A DNA stretch of 56,116 nt from Chitinophaga hostae (GTDB taxonomy: Bacteria > Bacteroidota > Bacteroidia > Chitinophagales > Chitinophagaceae), in assembly GCF_018224885.1 (NCBI RefSeq), contig NZ_JAGTXB010000031.1, positions 1 to 56,116 on the forward strand, in the 5' to 3' direction. Under the pieces are notes generated by a model. It ran no database searches. It was not told where the DNA came from and saw nothing but the letters and a program-made list of their open reading frames with translations. This document shows positions 35,703 to 45,757 of this stretch, one piece after another. The translations under genes were made by a program, and so were the position numbers. Numbering within the stretch: position 1 is the first letter of the stretch; every line of letters begins with the position of its first letter.

Positions 35703-38551
35703 TATAGCGGCACTAAATGATGAGCAAATGCAGGATCCTGTATGATCAGTGAAATGAATGCGCTCGCGGCAGCGTTGCGGTCGCCCTCTCCCCGCATGGC
35801 TTTGAGCCAATCGAAGTAATGCGATTCAAAGTCACGCATGGCGGCAATGCCCAGCCACCTGAAATGCGTGCGGAACTGCACGGCTGTGTGTTCAATGAAC
35901 AACTGTTCGGTAAACCGGCGGAATTCTGCGTATTGAAAGCGCGCAGGCCATGACGGGAAAACGAGGCTCATACCGAGCTTGAAAAAGTCTTCCTCCAGCA
36001 TCTGCGAGTCACTGTGTTTTACATATAATACTATGCGCAGGGATTGCGCGGTTTTCATCTTCCTGGCCAGCAATACCAGGTCTGTTACCGCTTCTTCTGC
36101 AGCTGCTTTAAACGCCGGCGTGCTGAAATGTGCGGCCGTCAGTAATTCCGGCGTGCCGTCCCTGTAAAAATAAACCTGGTACTGTTGCTGCAGCTGTTGC
36201 CAGTTAGCAAACGGCATATGAATATCCATCGCAGCGGTGAGTACAGGCAGTTGTTCCAGCTGTGTTTCCCTGGCCTCGAGCGACAGCCACTGTGCATGCC
36301 GGAGCAACAGTTTGTTAGCCGGCCCGTAGATACGATAACCAAATCGTGCGTCCTCGTATGCAGGTTTCAGCAGCAGGTGTTCGAGCAGGTAACATCCTTC
36401 GGAATCAATACTGATTTTCCTGAGGTGACGGATCATATCCTCTTGTGCCCGGGTGGCGGATTCGTAACTGTTGGCGCGTGTTACCACCTGCCACAGCCCA
36501 TGAGCGGTATGACGGTATACTACCAGGTGCCGGCGCTCCTCTTCATCATATATAATCCGGTAGTTGCCCGGGTCCAATCCAAAGCGCAGTAAGGAAACCG
36601 ACTGCCGGCCATAGTGATATTTTTTTCCTGGAATCAGTTCCCCTGATTCGCTTTCGGCGATATTAACCTTCAATATTTCATCCTTCAGCTTGTATTCCTT
36701 GACCAGGTGAATATGCAGATGAGGTTCGGACGACTGGTGCACGTCTACCTTCCAGCTGTCGGCATCAAAAACGGCGGTGAGACGTTTCCTTTTTCCGATA
36801 GGCACATGCAGTAACCGGTGCAGGATATTTTCATAACCGGATAATTCGCCATCGTTAAAGATATCCTCGCGGTAATTAAAGGAGCGGTTGCGGTTGGCGC
36901 TGAGCTCCGGCATATGGCGGAGTACATCGGCTTTCCATTCCAGTTCCGGGCTGATGCGCTGCGAGGGCGTATCGCGGCCGTAAATCTGTTCGTAAAAGGT
37001 TACGGGGTATTTGAGCAGCACAAGGTTGAAGCGCGCCAGCAGGTGATCCAGCACCGTATTTTTTCGTTGCTGGTATACTTTGTCCGGCTCGGTGGCATTT
37101 TGCATATTTTTAATATAGTCGTTGCCGTTATCATGTATGAACTGCTCCCATGACACGGGATGTTGTGCATGCGTGTAGGCTTTCAGCAAGGCAGCAGCGT
37201 GGGGCACATTGTAAAGCGGTTGTGTGGCATAGGTAACAGCGGGCACCTGCCGGAGATAGGGGGAGAAAAAAGTATCGAGACTACTGAGTTGCGCCAGGTA
37301 ATTGGCCAGCAGCTGTTCAAAGAACAGCAGGTAGGTTTTCAGTTGTTTGGCTTGTGCCTGCCGCAGGGCGGGTGCGTCTTTTTCGAGTCCGTCGCGGCCA
37401 ATGCCATAAATAGCAGGGAATTGATGTTGCAGCGAATAGTACTGTCCCAGGTTGCGGTAAGTACCTTTCAATGGTTTGGATGCTTCGGCATTTTTATGCC
37501 CGGCAAATTTCCGTCGCGCGACGGTTTTTACCTGCTCGTACATATTGAGAAAATGGGCGTCCTGCAGGTTGTATTCAAATTTGTCGCTGGAAATTTTTAT
37601 TTCGTGTTTTCCATTCACCATTTCCAGGAAAGGGTAGTGCCCGGGTTTTACGGTGACGGGCTTTGCCTGGAAGGCGTTCTCATCATCGGCCAGGTAAATG
37701 GATTTTACCTTCATGATGCCCGGTACCTGTGATACCATTTTCATCAGGTCGGCGGGGTCCACGCTTCGTTTTCTTTCATGCAGGTCCGTATCGGCAACAA
37801 AGCCTCTTTTCAGCAGGGGACCGGCGTACATTTCTTCTGCCGTAAATCCGTTGATATACATCTCCGCAGCAGATACAAAGCGTACGGGCGGATGCAGCGC
37901 CATTTCAAAGGCATTGCACATCAGCGCAAGGATCTGTTGGGGTTCCTGCCTGCTGTCTACAAATACTTCCGCCTTGATATAAATTTGCTGTGGTTGCAGT
38001 ACAATGGCGGGTTCAAAATCTTCCCCGATATTCCGGTACGATTGTAAAAAGTGATCAGTGCCGGCCGCCAGCTGTTTTATCTGTTCGGCATTTTCCGTTA
38101 AGTTACCCGCCAGTTCATCTGCTATCTGTATGAATACGCGGTAAACCCCTTTGGCGCAGCCGGAAGGCTGCCATGTTTGCACCGGTTCAATCCAGATGTT
38201 CTCTATGTCTTCTATTTCATCCAGCACCAGTTTACGGTAATCGTTCACTGTAACCGGCGCCGACGTGAGCATATCGGCTTTACGGAAAAATGAATGCGGC
38301 TCCGGGTCAATATTATTTTTTTTGTCTGCCAGTATTTCCTCTATCGGGAAGGCAGTCCGGTAGGCCGGATCAGTGATGGCATAACACAGTTGCTGTAAGA
38401 TGGTAACACCCGGGTCATGCAGGTTATAGTCAGTCCATTCGGCGCCGGATAGCTCCTGCACCCTGGCAATAGCTTCCTTCATTAAAACGTCATAATCCAT
38501 TGCGGGGGCAGCGGATTTTTCTCTGTTGATCTGGATAGGATTACCGGGCAT
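35702..38551 (-). CDS. eCIS baseplate protein, Pvc12/Afp12-like
   Basis: 949 aa. The N-terminal signature EWTDYNLHDPGVTILQQLCYAITDPAYRT (about 38-66) is characteristic of the large Pvc12/gp6-related baseplate wedge proteins, followed by DRNDYRKLVLDEIEDIENIWIEP-like gp47/J elements (here VNDYRKLVLDEIEDIENIW). The protein should form the wedge ring around the spike with the J protein encoded at 39393. It overlaps the tape-measure start by one base (TAATG) and follows the 260-aa gene by 11 bp. Confidence 0.9.
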   Translation of the reverse strand: MPGNPIQINREKSAAPAMDYDVLMKEAIARVQELSGAEWTDYNLHDPGVTILQQLCYAITDPAYRTAFPIEEILADKKNNIDPEPHSFFRKADMLTSAPVTVNDYRKLVLDEIEDIENIWIEPVQTWQPSGCAKGVYRVFIQIADELAGNLTENAEQIKQLAAGTDHFLQSYRNIGEDFEPAIVLQPQQIYIKAEVFVDSRQEPQQILALMCNAFEMALHPPVRFVSAAEMYINGFTAEEMYAGPLLKRGFVADTDLHERKRSVDPADLMKMVSQVPGIMKVKSIYLADDENAFQAKPVTVKPGHYPFLEMVNGKHEIKISSDKFEYNLQDAHFLNMYEQVKTVARRKFAGHKNAEASKPLKGTYRNLGQYYSLQHQFPAIYGIGRDGLEKDAPALRQAQAKQLKTYLLFFEQLLANYLAQLSSLDTFFSPYLRQVPAVTYATQPLYNVPHAAALLKAYTHAQHPVSWEQFIHDNGNDYIKNMQNATEPDKVYQQRKNTVLDHLLARFNLVLLKYPVTFYEQIYGRDTPSQRISPELEWKADVLRHMPELSANRNRSFNYREDIFNDGELSGYENILHRLLHVPIGKRKRLTAVFDADSWKVDVHQSSEPHLHIHLVKEYKLKDEILKVNIAESESGELIPGKKYHYGRQSVSLLRFGLDPGNYRIIYDEEERRHLVVYRHTAHGLWQVVTRANSYESATRAQEDMIRHLRKISIDSEGCYLLEHLLLKPAYEDARFGYRIYGPANKLLLRHAQWLSLEARETQLEQLPVLTAAMDIHMPFANWQQLQQQYQVYFYRDGTPELLTAAHFSTPAFKAAAEEAVTDLVLLARKMKTAQSLRIVLYVKHSDSQMLEEDFFKLGMSLVFPSWPARFQYAEFRRFTEQLFIEHTAVQFRTHFRWLGIAAMRDFESHYFDWLKAMRGEGDRNAAASAFISLIIQDPAFAHHLVPL

Positions 38552-38562
38552 ATGACAGCAGA

Positions 38563-39345
38563 TTAATAGTAATATTCATCGGGCATAAACATTTCATCGC
38601 TCCACAGGCGTGTGATATGATAGAAAATTTCAACGCCTTCTCCATAGTTGCTGTTGGAACGTAATTGGAGAGAATAGTTATGTGTGCCTCCTTTCCAGCG
38701 GAGTTTTATCTTATTCCAGAAAAAGCCGTAATGTGCACAGCGCTGGCTGATGCGGTTATGTGCCCCGCCATAGGCCGCCAGGGCGGTGGCATGGAGAATG
38801 GCTACACGGCCGGCGCCTTTTCTGCCGGTACGGGCCATCACTTCAAATGCCTGGCAGTTATCCAGTGCTTCCAGTATGGGATGCCATTTGCCGTTAGCCG
38901 GTACCGTACCCGCTTTAAAAGTGCCCATGCGGCCCTGCATACCGGTAAAACCGTTAATGTCGACCTTAAAGCGCGGATCACTTTTTTTACCGATACCAAG
39001 ATTACCATTGATATGAAAGAAAAAACTTTTCTCCGCCATATCGGCTTCGTCGGTGGCAACACCTGGTTTAAACCGCAGACCGGGAAATTCCTGTTCTTCT
39101 TTTTCTACACAGAAGAATGGCTCCAGGTCATCGGTAGCCCGGTAAAATGACATCAGTCGCTTCGATTCGCCCAGCGTGGACACCAGCAAACCATTGTCTT
39201 CATCTTTTGAAAAACCATCTTCCTGTTTGTTGATGGTGGAATCTATCAGGTAGCCGAAATGATTTTCAGAGGGCATCACCCCATTTCTGAAATATTGTTT
39301 CAGCTCATCCCGTCCGTATACTTTTTTGTTGGATTGCATTGCCAT
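38563..39345 (-). CDS. Unknown eCIS protein, possible short fibre or receptor-binding component
   Basis: 260 aa, no signal or membrane helix. The N-terminal part (GRDELKQYFRNGVMPSENHFGYLIDSTINKQEDGFSKDEDNGL) looks like an attachment domain. The middle GNLGIGKKSDPRFKVDINGFTGMQGRMG resembles the glycine-rich LGIG...LDVNG elements of phage tail-fibre and peptidase-chaperone proteins, and the C-terminal about 110 residues look like a compact beta-rich tip. It is encoded between the two large baseplate proteins, whereas PVC and Afp place a much longer fibre gene after both. Fibre or target-binding function is an inference from position and the glycine-rich motif. ATG at 39339 is an alternative start. 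Confidence 0.6.
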   Translation of the reverse strand: MAMQSNKKVYGRDELKQYFRNGVMPSENHFGYLIDSTINKQEDGFSKDEDNGLLVSTLGESKRLMSFYRATDDLEPFFCVEKEEQEFPGLRFKPGVATDEADMAEKSFFFHINGNLGIGKKSDPRFKVDINGFTGMQGRMGTFKAGTVPANGKWHPILEALDNCQAFEVMARTGRKGAGRVAILHATALAAYGGAHNRISQRCAHYGFFWNKIKLRWKGGTHNYSLQLRSNSNYGEGVEIFYHITRLWSDEMFMPDEYYY

Positions 39346-39392
39346 ATGATTACAATTATTTTATGAAGATGATATCGGAAGATCTGATGTGC

Positions 39393-42300
39393 TTACGGCG
39401 GCAGAATGGAGATGGTGAGCATTTCTTCATCGGGCGGGTAGTCGTGACGTTTGTCCGTTACCGTTATCAATGGCTGATCATTCCCCACAATCAGTTCATT
39501 GCTTATCTTCAATGCATCCATACCAACCGGCGTGGCCTCTTTATATACAGGAAAGGGAAGCACGGTGATAAGATGCTCTTCTGAAGGGATCAGTACGGCC
39601 TGCGGCAGCGAAGGGCTGATCTGTTGCAGATCGCCGGCGGCAGTGTCTGTGACATAGGCCCGGGTCATGCCCGTGTTTTCATCTTTCATAAAATAAAAAT
39701 GTATGAGAGAAAAACCGGTAACATAATCCACATAAGGTTGCTGGTTGATATAGTTCAGCAGTTCCGGCTTATAAAGCGTACTGCCTATTTTCAGGTGCGA
39801 TGCCGGATCAAATAACCAGGGACAGAGAAATTTCTGTATATCCAGCCGGAGTTGCTGCAGGTGGCTGTTAAGGTTGTTGTCGGTCTGGTTCCGGAATACA
39901 ACACTGCATACCACTTTAACGCTTTCATATACAGGGTTGCGGATCGACAAACTAACGAACGGGGATATACGTTGCTGCATAAACGCCTGTATACGGCAAA
40001 GCGTGTCCAGGTCAACCTTAGGTTGTGTACTGTTGAACAACCCGTTATCCAGCTGTCTCGGTACCACAATGATACTTACATCTTCTTTGCTGGCCGGCGA
40101 CGGGGTGTGGATGCTCTTTACAATGAGAATTTCCGGGAAGGCTTCCAGCAGTACCTGGGCAATATCCAGTGCGCTGACAGGTCGCTGCTTATGCCGCAGC
40201 CGCTCGCTCACCCGGGTATAAAATTTATTTTCCGATTCCGTTTTCCGGCCACCAAAGGAAGGGAATAGCTGCCAGATAGCCTGGATGGTACGGATATCTC
40301 TTTGGGTTTTTTTGATGGTAAGGGGAGGAATGAACAGCATCTTTTCCATGGTTTCACCGGTATGTTCCAGTTTCCGTTCCGCCGTTACAGCGTTGGGGAA
40401 AATACCGGTTACCCGTGGTGTAATGCATTCATGTGATGGCATGGAAATCCGGATCCACCACGTACCGCGTGCCAGTATCGTATTATGTGTATTGATACCC
40501 GGCGGCACCAGGATCTTGATAACGCCGCTCCGGGTGAGATTATTGGTATTGTCGCTCAGCAAATACCTACCCTCAAAAGGATACCATTTGTTATTGGCCA
40601 GGTAAGCCCAGTTCAGTTCAGGAAGCGGCGCAGTGGTATCTGTAAAATATTTATCTTCCAGCTGAAACAGCAGTGATAATTCCTCTCCGGGTTTCAGCTG
40701 GTCAAAACCAATATGCAAATGACCGGCATCGTTGATTTCCGGTAGCAGCGGGAAATAGTTGATGCCCGGACCCGGGTAAATTTCTTCATAGCCAAACGGT
40801 CCGATGTGATGTACTTCCAGCCCTTCGCCCCGTACACTCTTTTTAATGGGCTTCAGCGACTCGGAATGCTCCAGTTCATAGTTGATGGAAATGGATTTTA
40901 CCACCGGCACATAAGGCATGCCGGGCAACGGCTTTTTCCGGGAAGGGTGCCTGGCATTATAGATCACAATCTCCGGGAAAATCAGTGCGTACAACTGGTG
41001 ACCAAATGCTTCGGAAGGGTTGGTGAGCTCCAGTCGTATGGCTCCCTGTTTGTAAACGGTGTTGCTGTGTTTTTCTTCCTTATCCATTTTCATCCCGTTG
41101 GGGAAGCTGATCTTGTGGAAGTCTGCATCCCTTATGAGGGAAGTATCAGAAAGATAAAGATCCCCTTCTTTGTCGCGCACGGTATGAAACAGCTGGAACT
41201 GCTCCTGGCTGCCGCGTTCGGGCAAAAACACCCCATTGTTGATACTGCTGATGCCTACTTTATAAGCGTTGTTGGTCATGCCTGCCTGGTAGGCAGCGAA
41301 GTAGCTGTCGAACCCGTTGATATTACGGGGCAGATCCAGCCATTCGAGTTTTATACTGAAGTTGCTGGAATACTTATTAAATACGTTCGTGTTACAGATA
41401 TCGAGGTAAGCGCCTACTGCCGGTGTGGCGCCAAACATCCGGAAGGAATGATACGCATTTATTTCTCCCATATTATTATCCAGCTTTACGGCGCGGAAGT
41501 CGGTTACCTTAGCTCTTACCGTTACCCGCTCCAATACGATATTACGCAGGAAGGAGTAGGGATGATGGAAGCTGTTATTGTTCAGCAATACCTTTAGCAG
41601 CGGAAGGGAAGAGGCGATGTCAGGACCATGCGCCTCAGGGTTGTATACGCTGAAAGCGTCATCGCTGTTGCGCAGCAGGAAGTTGATCACGATCGCATTG
41701 TCCGCCTGTTCCTGCGTTCCGCAGCGCACATTGAAGTGTTTGATCGTTCCCCAACCGGCAGGTGTGGTGTAATACAGGTTGAAGGCGCCTGACATCAGTT
41801 CACTGTTTACGATGGCGGCATTTCTGCCGGTAACGGCAGAAAAATTATCCAGGTAGGCCAGCAGGGCGCTGAAAGTTGCTGCACTGAAATGAAGACACAC
41901 CTGCACAGAGCGGCCGCCCTCTGTAAGATACAATGTAGGCGAGCCGATCATAAAGCCCAGTGAGGCATCCTGCATGGTGCGAACAGATGGAGGTAGTTCA
42001 TGCTGGTCTTCCCCGAGCAGGGGCCAGGTGACCGGCGGCATGGTAAGACCTGCAAATGCAGGGGCTGTTATTACCGGGTGCTGTGCGCAATACACGGCGG
42101 TTTCACGGATATTATCTGTTTGCAGTGTTTTAGCGGCTATCTGCAGATAGTTGCTTACATAAATGGTATGCAAGGCGGTGATGCCGGCGGTATGTGCCCT
42201 GAAAGGCTCCGTCAGCTGGTATTTCAGCGGATCTTTGCGTATGGGGCTGGGCGCCAGTACAATTTCTCCTTTGTCGAGGAAAAGGTTGTTTACCTGCGGC

Positions 42301-43190
42301 GCAGGCATAATCAGGATATGCACCCGGTCAGGTACTGCTGCCAGCGGCTGCATGCCCAGTATAGTACGATAGTAATAATCAAGATGCCTTTTAGGTATTT
42401 CGTTGATCTGATCCTGCAGGTGTTTGTAAAGCTCTGTAAAGGCCATCAGCAGCCCCATATGCGGCGTATGTTGCCGCTCGCGGAGCTGGTTCTTCAGATA
42501 GTAGCCGGAGGCGCTGGCGGTCTGGTAAAATTTAGTTCGCAGCGTATCATAGATTTCATTCAGGGAAAAGAAGCCGCTGAACGTTTCTTCTCCTCCGGCA
42601 ATGCTGTTGAAAATACGCGGAAACAATTGTTGCAGCCGGCTGCTGTCGGTATTCCCGCGCAGGGTGTGGTGCCGCGTGGTTTCAAAGGGAAACAGTTGTT
42701 TTACCTGTGCTTCATACCGGTATAATTTCGCCGTTTCTTCTTCTATAGATTCAATCACCTGTTCTGCATAATGACTGATAACAGCCTGTTTGTCGGACAA
42801 TGATAATTTGCGGAGTACATCCATTAATGCGATGGCAATGTCGTACAGCAACGCGAAGAAACCGGCGGTATGGCGGAACAGGCTGGCTTCATTATCTGAC
42901 TTGCTCATTGCTTCCCGCAACAACAGGTATCTTTCTTCGTAGGGGGTGAACTGCAGGTTGGAACAGGTAATGAGCATGATGACCAGGTCGGCATAAAAAA
43001 AATCCTGCCAGTCGCCATCCGGCTGATCCTGGAAATCGTAGTAGTTGAACTGGCTGGCGAGTTCGGTGAGCAAGGCCAGCAAATCAAATGTGCTCCGGTC
43101 ATCTACTTTTACATAGGCAGGCTGTAGTGCATCCAGCTGTCGTTCCAGCTGGCTGACGCCATCCTGAATATTTTCAAAGTAGTTACTCAT
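39393..43190 (-). CDS. eCIS baseplate J/gp47-like protein (Pvc11-like)
   Basis: 1265 aa, very large. N-terminal helical part (FDLLALLTELASQFNYYDFQDQPDGDW), a long beta-rich middle and a C-terminal baseplate-J-like region (RPVSALDIAQVLLEAFPEILIVKSIHTP, about 1020-1050; CSVVFRN, PYVDYVTGFSLIHF). Pvc11/Afp11-type proteins form the inner wedge of the baseplate. The ATG overlaps the gp25 stop by four bases (ATGA), so the two are translationally coupled. Confidence 0.88.
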   Translation of the reverse strand: MSNYFENIQDGVSQLERQLDALQPAYVKVDDRSTFDLLALLTELASQFNYYDFQDQPDGDWQDFFYADLVIMLITCSNLQFTPYEERYLLLREAMSKSDNEASLFRHTAGFFALLYDIAIALMDVLRKLSLSDKQAVISHYAEQVIESIEEETAKLYRYEAQVKQLFPFETTRHHTLRGNTDSSRLQQLFPRIFNSIAGGEETFSGFFSLNEIYDTLRTKFYQTASASGYYLKNQLRERQHTPHMGLLMAFTELYKHLQDQINEIPKRHLDYYYRTILGMQPLAAVPDRVHILIMPAPQVNNLFLDKGEIVLAPSPIRKDPLKYQLTEPFRAHTAGITALHTIYVSNYLQIAAKTLQTDNIRETAVYCAQHPVITAPAFAGLTMPPVTWPLLGEDQHELPPSVRTMQDASLGFMIGSPTLYLTEGGRSVQVCLHFSAATFSALLAYLDNFSAVTGRNAAIVNSELMSGAFNLYYTTPAGWGTIKHFNVRCGTQEQADNAIVINFLLRNSDDAFSVYNPEAHGPDIASSLPLLKVLLNNNSFHHPYSFLRNIVLERVTVRAKVTDFRAVKLDNNMGEINAYHSFRMFGATPAVGAYLDICNTNVFNKYSSNFSIKLEWLDLPRNINGFDSYFAAYQAGMTNNAYKVGISSINNGVFLPERGSQEQFQLFHTVRDKEGDLYLSDTSLIRDADFHKISFPNGMKMDKEEKHSNTVYKQGAIRLELTNPSEAFGHQLYALIFPEIVIYNARHPSRKKPLPGMPYVPVVKSISINYELEHSESLKPIKKSVRGEGLEVHHIGPFGYEEIYPGPGINYFPLLPEINDAGHLHIGFDQLKPGEELSLLFQLEDKYFTDTTAPLPELNWAYLANNKWYPFEGRYLLSDNTNNLTRSGVIKILVPPGINTHNTILARGTWWIRISMPSHECITPRVTGIFPNAVTAERKLEHTGETMEKMLFIPPLTIKKTQRDIRTIQAIWQLFPSFGGRKTESENKFYTRVSERLRHKQRPVSALDIAQVLLEAFPEILIVKSIHTPSPASKEDVSIIVVPRQLDNGLFNSTQPKVDLDTLCRIQAFMQQRISPFVSLSIRNPVYESVKVVCSVVFRNQTDNNLNSHLQQLRLDIQKFLCPWLFDPASHLKIGSTLYKPELLNYINQQPYVDYVTGFSLIHFYFMKDENTGMTRAYVTDTAAGDLQQISPSLPQAVLIPSEEHLITVLPFPVYKEATPVGMDALKISNELIVGNDQPLITVTDKRHDYPPDEEMLTISILPP

Positions 43191-43609
43191 CTGGTGCTGA
43201 TGTTGGTACCTTCGAGATAGTAGAACGGATACACCATGTTATGCCGGGTGTTGGTGGCAATAACGATGTAGTTGATCTGCACATATGCCACGCCTTTTTC
43301 CATGGTTTGGTCAACAACCTGGCAGTCTATCATTTTAATACGCGGCTCATATTCCAGGAGCGCATGGTAGATCACATGATTCAGTTCCCCGGAGAACCTG
43401 GCATCGGCTACTTCAAATACCAGCTTCCGGATGTTACAGCCAAAATCCGGTAGCATCGTGCGTTCGCCGGGTGTGGTGGTCAATATGATGCGGATGCTTT
43501 CTTCAATATCTTCAATATCAGAAATCATCAGTACCGACGCGGCCGATTTATCGAACGAGGGAGGAAAACTCCAGCCCGTTCCGAGAAATGATTTAATATC
43601 TTTTGTCAT
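43187..43609 (-). CDS. eCIS gp25/GPW-like baseplate protein (Pvc9-like)
   Basis: 140 aa from ATG 43609, which has a clear GGAGG seven bases upstream, one of the few strong ribosome-binding sites in the window. FLGTGWSFPPSF at the start and SIRIILTTTPGERTMLPDFGCNIRKLVFE (gp25 EPR-type core, here PGER) identify the GPW/gp25 family. It nucleates sheath attachment at the baseplate. The site lies in the last codons of the PAAR gene. Confidence 0.95.
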   Translation of the reverse strand: MTKDIKSFLGTGWSFPPSFDKSAASVLMISDIEDIEESIRIILTTTPGERTMLPDFGCNIRKLVFEVADARFSGELNHVIYHALLEYEPRIKMIDCQVVDQTMEKGVAYVQINYIVIATNTRHNMVYPFYYLEGTNISTR

Positions 43610-43611
43610 TG

Positions 43612-43914
43612 TTAACCTCCTATTAAAACGGTTGGACATCCAAGTATGATTACGCCGCCGTGGGCGGTGCTATCGCCCATGCGAACAGCAGGCCGGCCAC
43701 CGATCAATACGGTAACGGAACCCAATATGTTGGCGTCGGGCGGTCCAACACAGGTACACAGATCACCCACCACGGAAGCGGGTAACCCGCCGATCAATAC
43801 GGTCGGCATACCGGGACCAATAATTGGTCCGCCTACATGCGGGATGGGTGGCAGCGCCGGTGTTACCAGCGGACAGGTGTGCATATCGGTAATCCTTGCG
43901 GCAGGTTGTCCCAT
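43612..43914 (-). CDS. PAAR-repeat spike tip (Pvc10-like)
   Basis: 100 aa. Starts MGQPAARITDMHTCP, a textbook PAAR motif, with repeats VLIGGLPASVVGD, VLIGGRPAVRMGD and a closing CPTVLIGG. His and Cys residues fit the metal-binding cone tip that sharpens the VgrG spike. Encoded two bases before gp25, after VgrG, so PAAR and gp25 are swapped relative to PVC order. Confidence 0.96.
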   Translation of the reverse strand: MGQPAARITDMHTCPLVTPALPPIPHVGGPIIGPGMPTVLIGGLPASVVGDLCTCVGPPDANILGSVTVLIGGRPAVRMGDSTAHGGVIILGCPTVLIGG

Positions 43915-43936
43915 GTGTTTGAGATTTTTTTGTGGT

Positions 43937-45745
43937 TTAATTGATCATCACTATTCCGCCCTGTATGATAGTAGAGGCGGAGGAAGATAAGGAGGCAGAC
44001 GCGTTACCCGTAGCGCTGAAAGTAGTATCGGCCGATTGTGAAATAGTGGCCCCGCTCATTTCCAGGCTGGTAGTAGCCGCCAGCTTCACCGTCATAGCAT
44101 TGATGCTGAGTTGTCCTGTGGCCTGTAAGGTCATATCGCTGGCGCTTTTGATGGTGATGCCCGCCGGCGCCATGGTAATGGAATTACTGCTCTGGTCCTG
44201 TATCACTATTTCCTGCGTGGTATCATTCAGCGCTACACTGTTGCCACCGGGAGTAACAATGGTGATGATCTTGTTTTCATCATCAAATGAAATCTTCAGC
44301 TGACTTTTGGTATACAGCGCTTTGATATAATTGTTATTATCGGCCGGTATAACCGGGGGTGTTTTCATTTTACCATATAGCGAGCCAATGATCACCGGGT
44401 ATCGCGGGTCGTTTTCTACGAATGCCACTACCACTTCATCGCCTACTTCCGGGAAGAAAATAGCGCCCGCACTTGCGGTGGCATAAAAGGTAGAGAGCCT
44501 TGCCCAGGTACCTTCCTGGCCGGTAGCGGTAGATGCCAGCATTACCTGTACACGGTATTCCGCGGCGGGATCTTCAGAGATAGCCACTACGGTGCCCAGC
44601 TGCAATCCTTGTATGGCGGGCAGCTGGCCGTTGGCCGGGGAGTACGAAAAATTTTCCTGTTCATAGATAGGCTTGCTGTTAAGACCAAACTTTACGTTGG
44701 ATGTCCATACGCCTTCCTTGAGCGTATGTGTTACACCCCACACATAGGCGTCACCGTTAAACCGGGCTCCCACGCCGGATAAGGTGATCAGCGTATTTGG
44801 CCATACCAGGGCATTGCCCATGAAGGATACCTGTCCGCTGATCGACTCCAGCCGCATGCGCAGCAGGTTACTGTTGGCCCATGTTTGCAGATTTTCCTGT
44901 GCCAGGGGGGAATTGGAAACCAGCTGCAGAGGTGTTTGCTGCAGCGCGGAAGCCAGTTTGCTCGCGGCAAGATTGCCTTGTGAATTTACGCTGGGCTCTG
45001 TGGCAGTGGCGGTGATCATCGACAATGTTTGCGGATCCCATGCGGCTGCGCTTAATGAAGGCACCTGTTTTTCTGCGCTGATAGAGGCATTGAACTGGAT
45101 CAGCGATTCGCCGAAGGCCACTGATACTACCGGGCTGCCGCTGACCAGCGGCGGGGCGACTACCACTTTGTCTTCTACCAGTGATACCACGTAGCCATTG
45201 AAGGCTGCACGCGCCAACAGGAAATCCCAGTCGCTGCTGAATTTTTGAAACACCAGCTCATTCAAAGCGCTGGTGCTTTCCACTTCGCCGGATAGCCCGT
45301 TATTGCTGATGGCAGTGCTCATGATAGCGCTGTCGGTTTGGTTGATGAACACCGCATCTTTTTTGGTAATCGTCATTTGCACGGCATTGTGCTTACAGGT
45401 AACTACCAGGTGAAAGCCCTGATCGGTAGCCTGTATCGACTGTTTTACCACTATGCCGGTGAAGATGAGCGATTCCCCGGTGTTCCCGTAACCGGCAGTA
45501 ACGGTAAGGGGATTACCCGGTAAAAAATAATCGCTGTCGCTCGCCGGAAAATCACCGATTACCCCGGTAGATGCTTTGGAAGTGGTGCCATCTGATATCA
45601 CGATCTCTGCATACGATATACGATTCAGCTCATGATGAATGGTGATGGCGATTATCGGGTACGTATATTCGATGGCAGTGCCATTCGCAGTGATGGTAAA
45701 CTGCAGGGTAGGATCGGCAACGTTAATAGGTACAACTGCGGTCAT
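43937..45745 (-). CDS. VgrG-like spike protein (Pvc8-like)
   Basis: 602 aa. A gp27-like N-terminal part (about 1-370) is followed by a gp5-type OB fold (GTVVAISEDPAAEYRVQVML, about 385-470; FFPEVGDEVVVAFVENDPRYPVIIGSLYG) and a repetitive beta-helix C-terminus (SITMAPAGITIKSASDMTLQ...). The trimer forms the central spike carrying the PAAR tip. No extra C-terminal effector domain. Confidence 0.95.
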   Translation of the reverse strand: MTAVVPINVADPTLQFTITANGTAIEYTYPIIAITIHHELNRISYAEIVISDGTTSKASTGVIGDFPASDSDYFLPGNPLTVTAGYGNTGESLIFTGIVVKQSIQATDQGFHLVVTCKHNAVQMTITKKDAVFINQTDSAIMSTAISNNGLSGEVESTSALNELVFQKFSSDWDFLLARAAFNGYVVSLVEDKVVVAPPLVSGSPVVSVAFGESLIQFNASISAEKQVPSLSAAAWDPQTLSMITATATEPSVNSQGNLAASKLASALQQTPLQLVSNSPLAQENLQTWANSNLLRMRLESISGQVSFMGNALVWPNTLITLSGVGARFNGDAYVWGVTHTLKEGVWTSNVKFGLNSKPIYEQENFSYSPANGQLPAIQGLQLGTVVAISEDPAAEYRVQVMLASTATGQEGTWARLSTFYATASAGAIFFPEVGDEVVVAFVENDPRYPVIIGSLYGKMKTPPVIPADNNNYIKALYTKSQLKISFDDENKIITIVTPGGNSVALNDTTQEIVIQDQSSNSITMAPAGITIKSASDMTLQATGQLSINAMTVKLAATTSLEMSGATISQSADTTFSATGNASASLSSSASTIIQGGIVMIN

Positions 45746-45757
45746 AATCGGTGGCGC

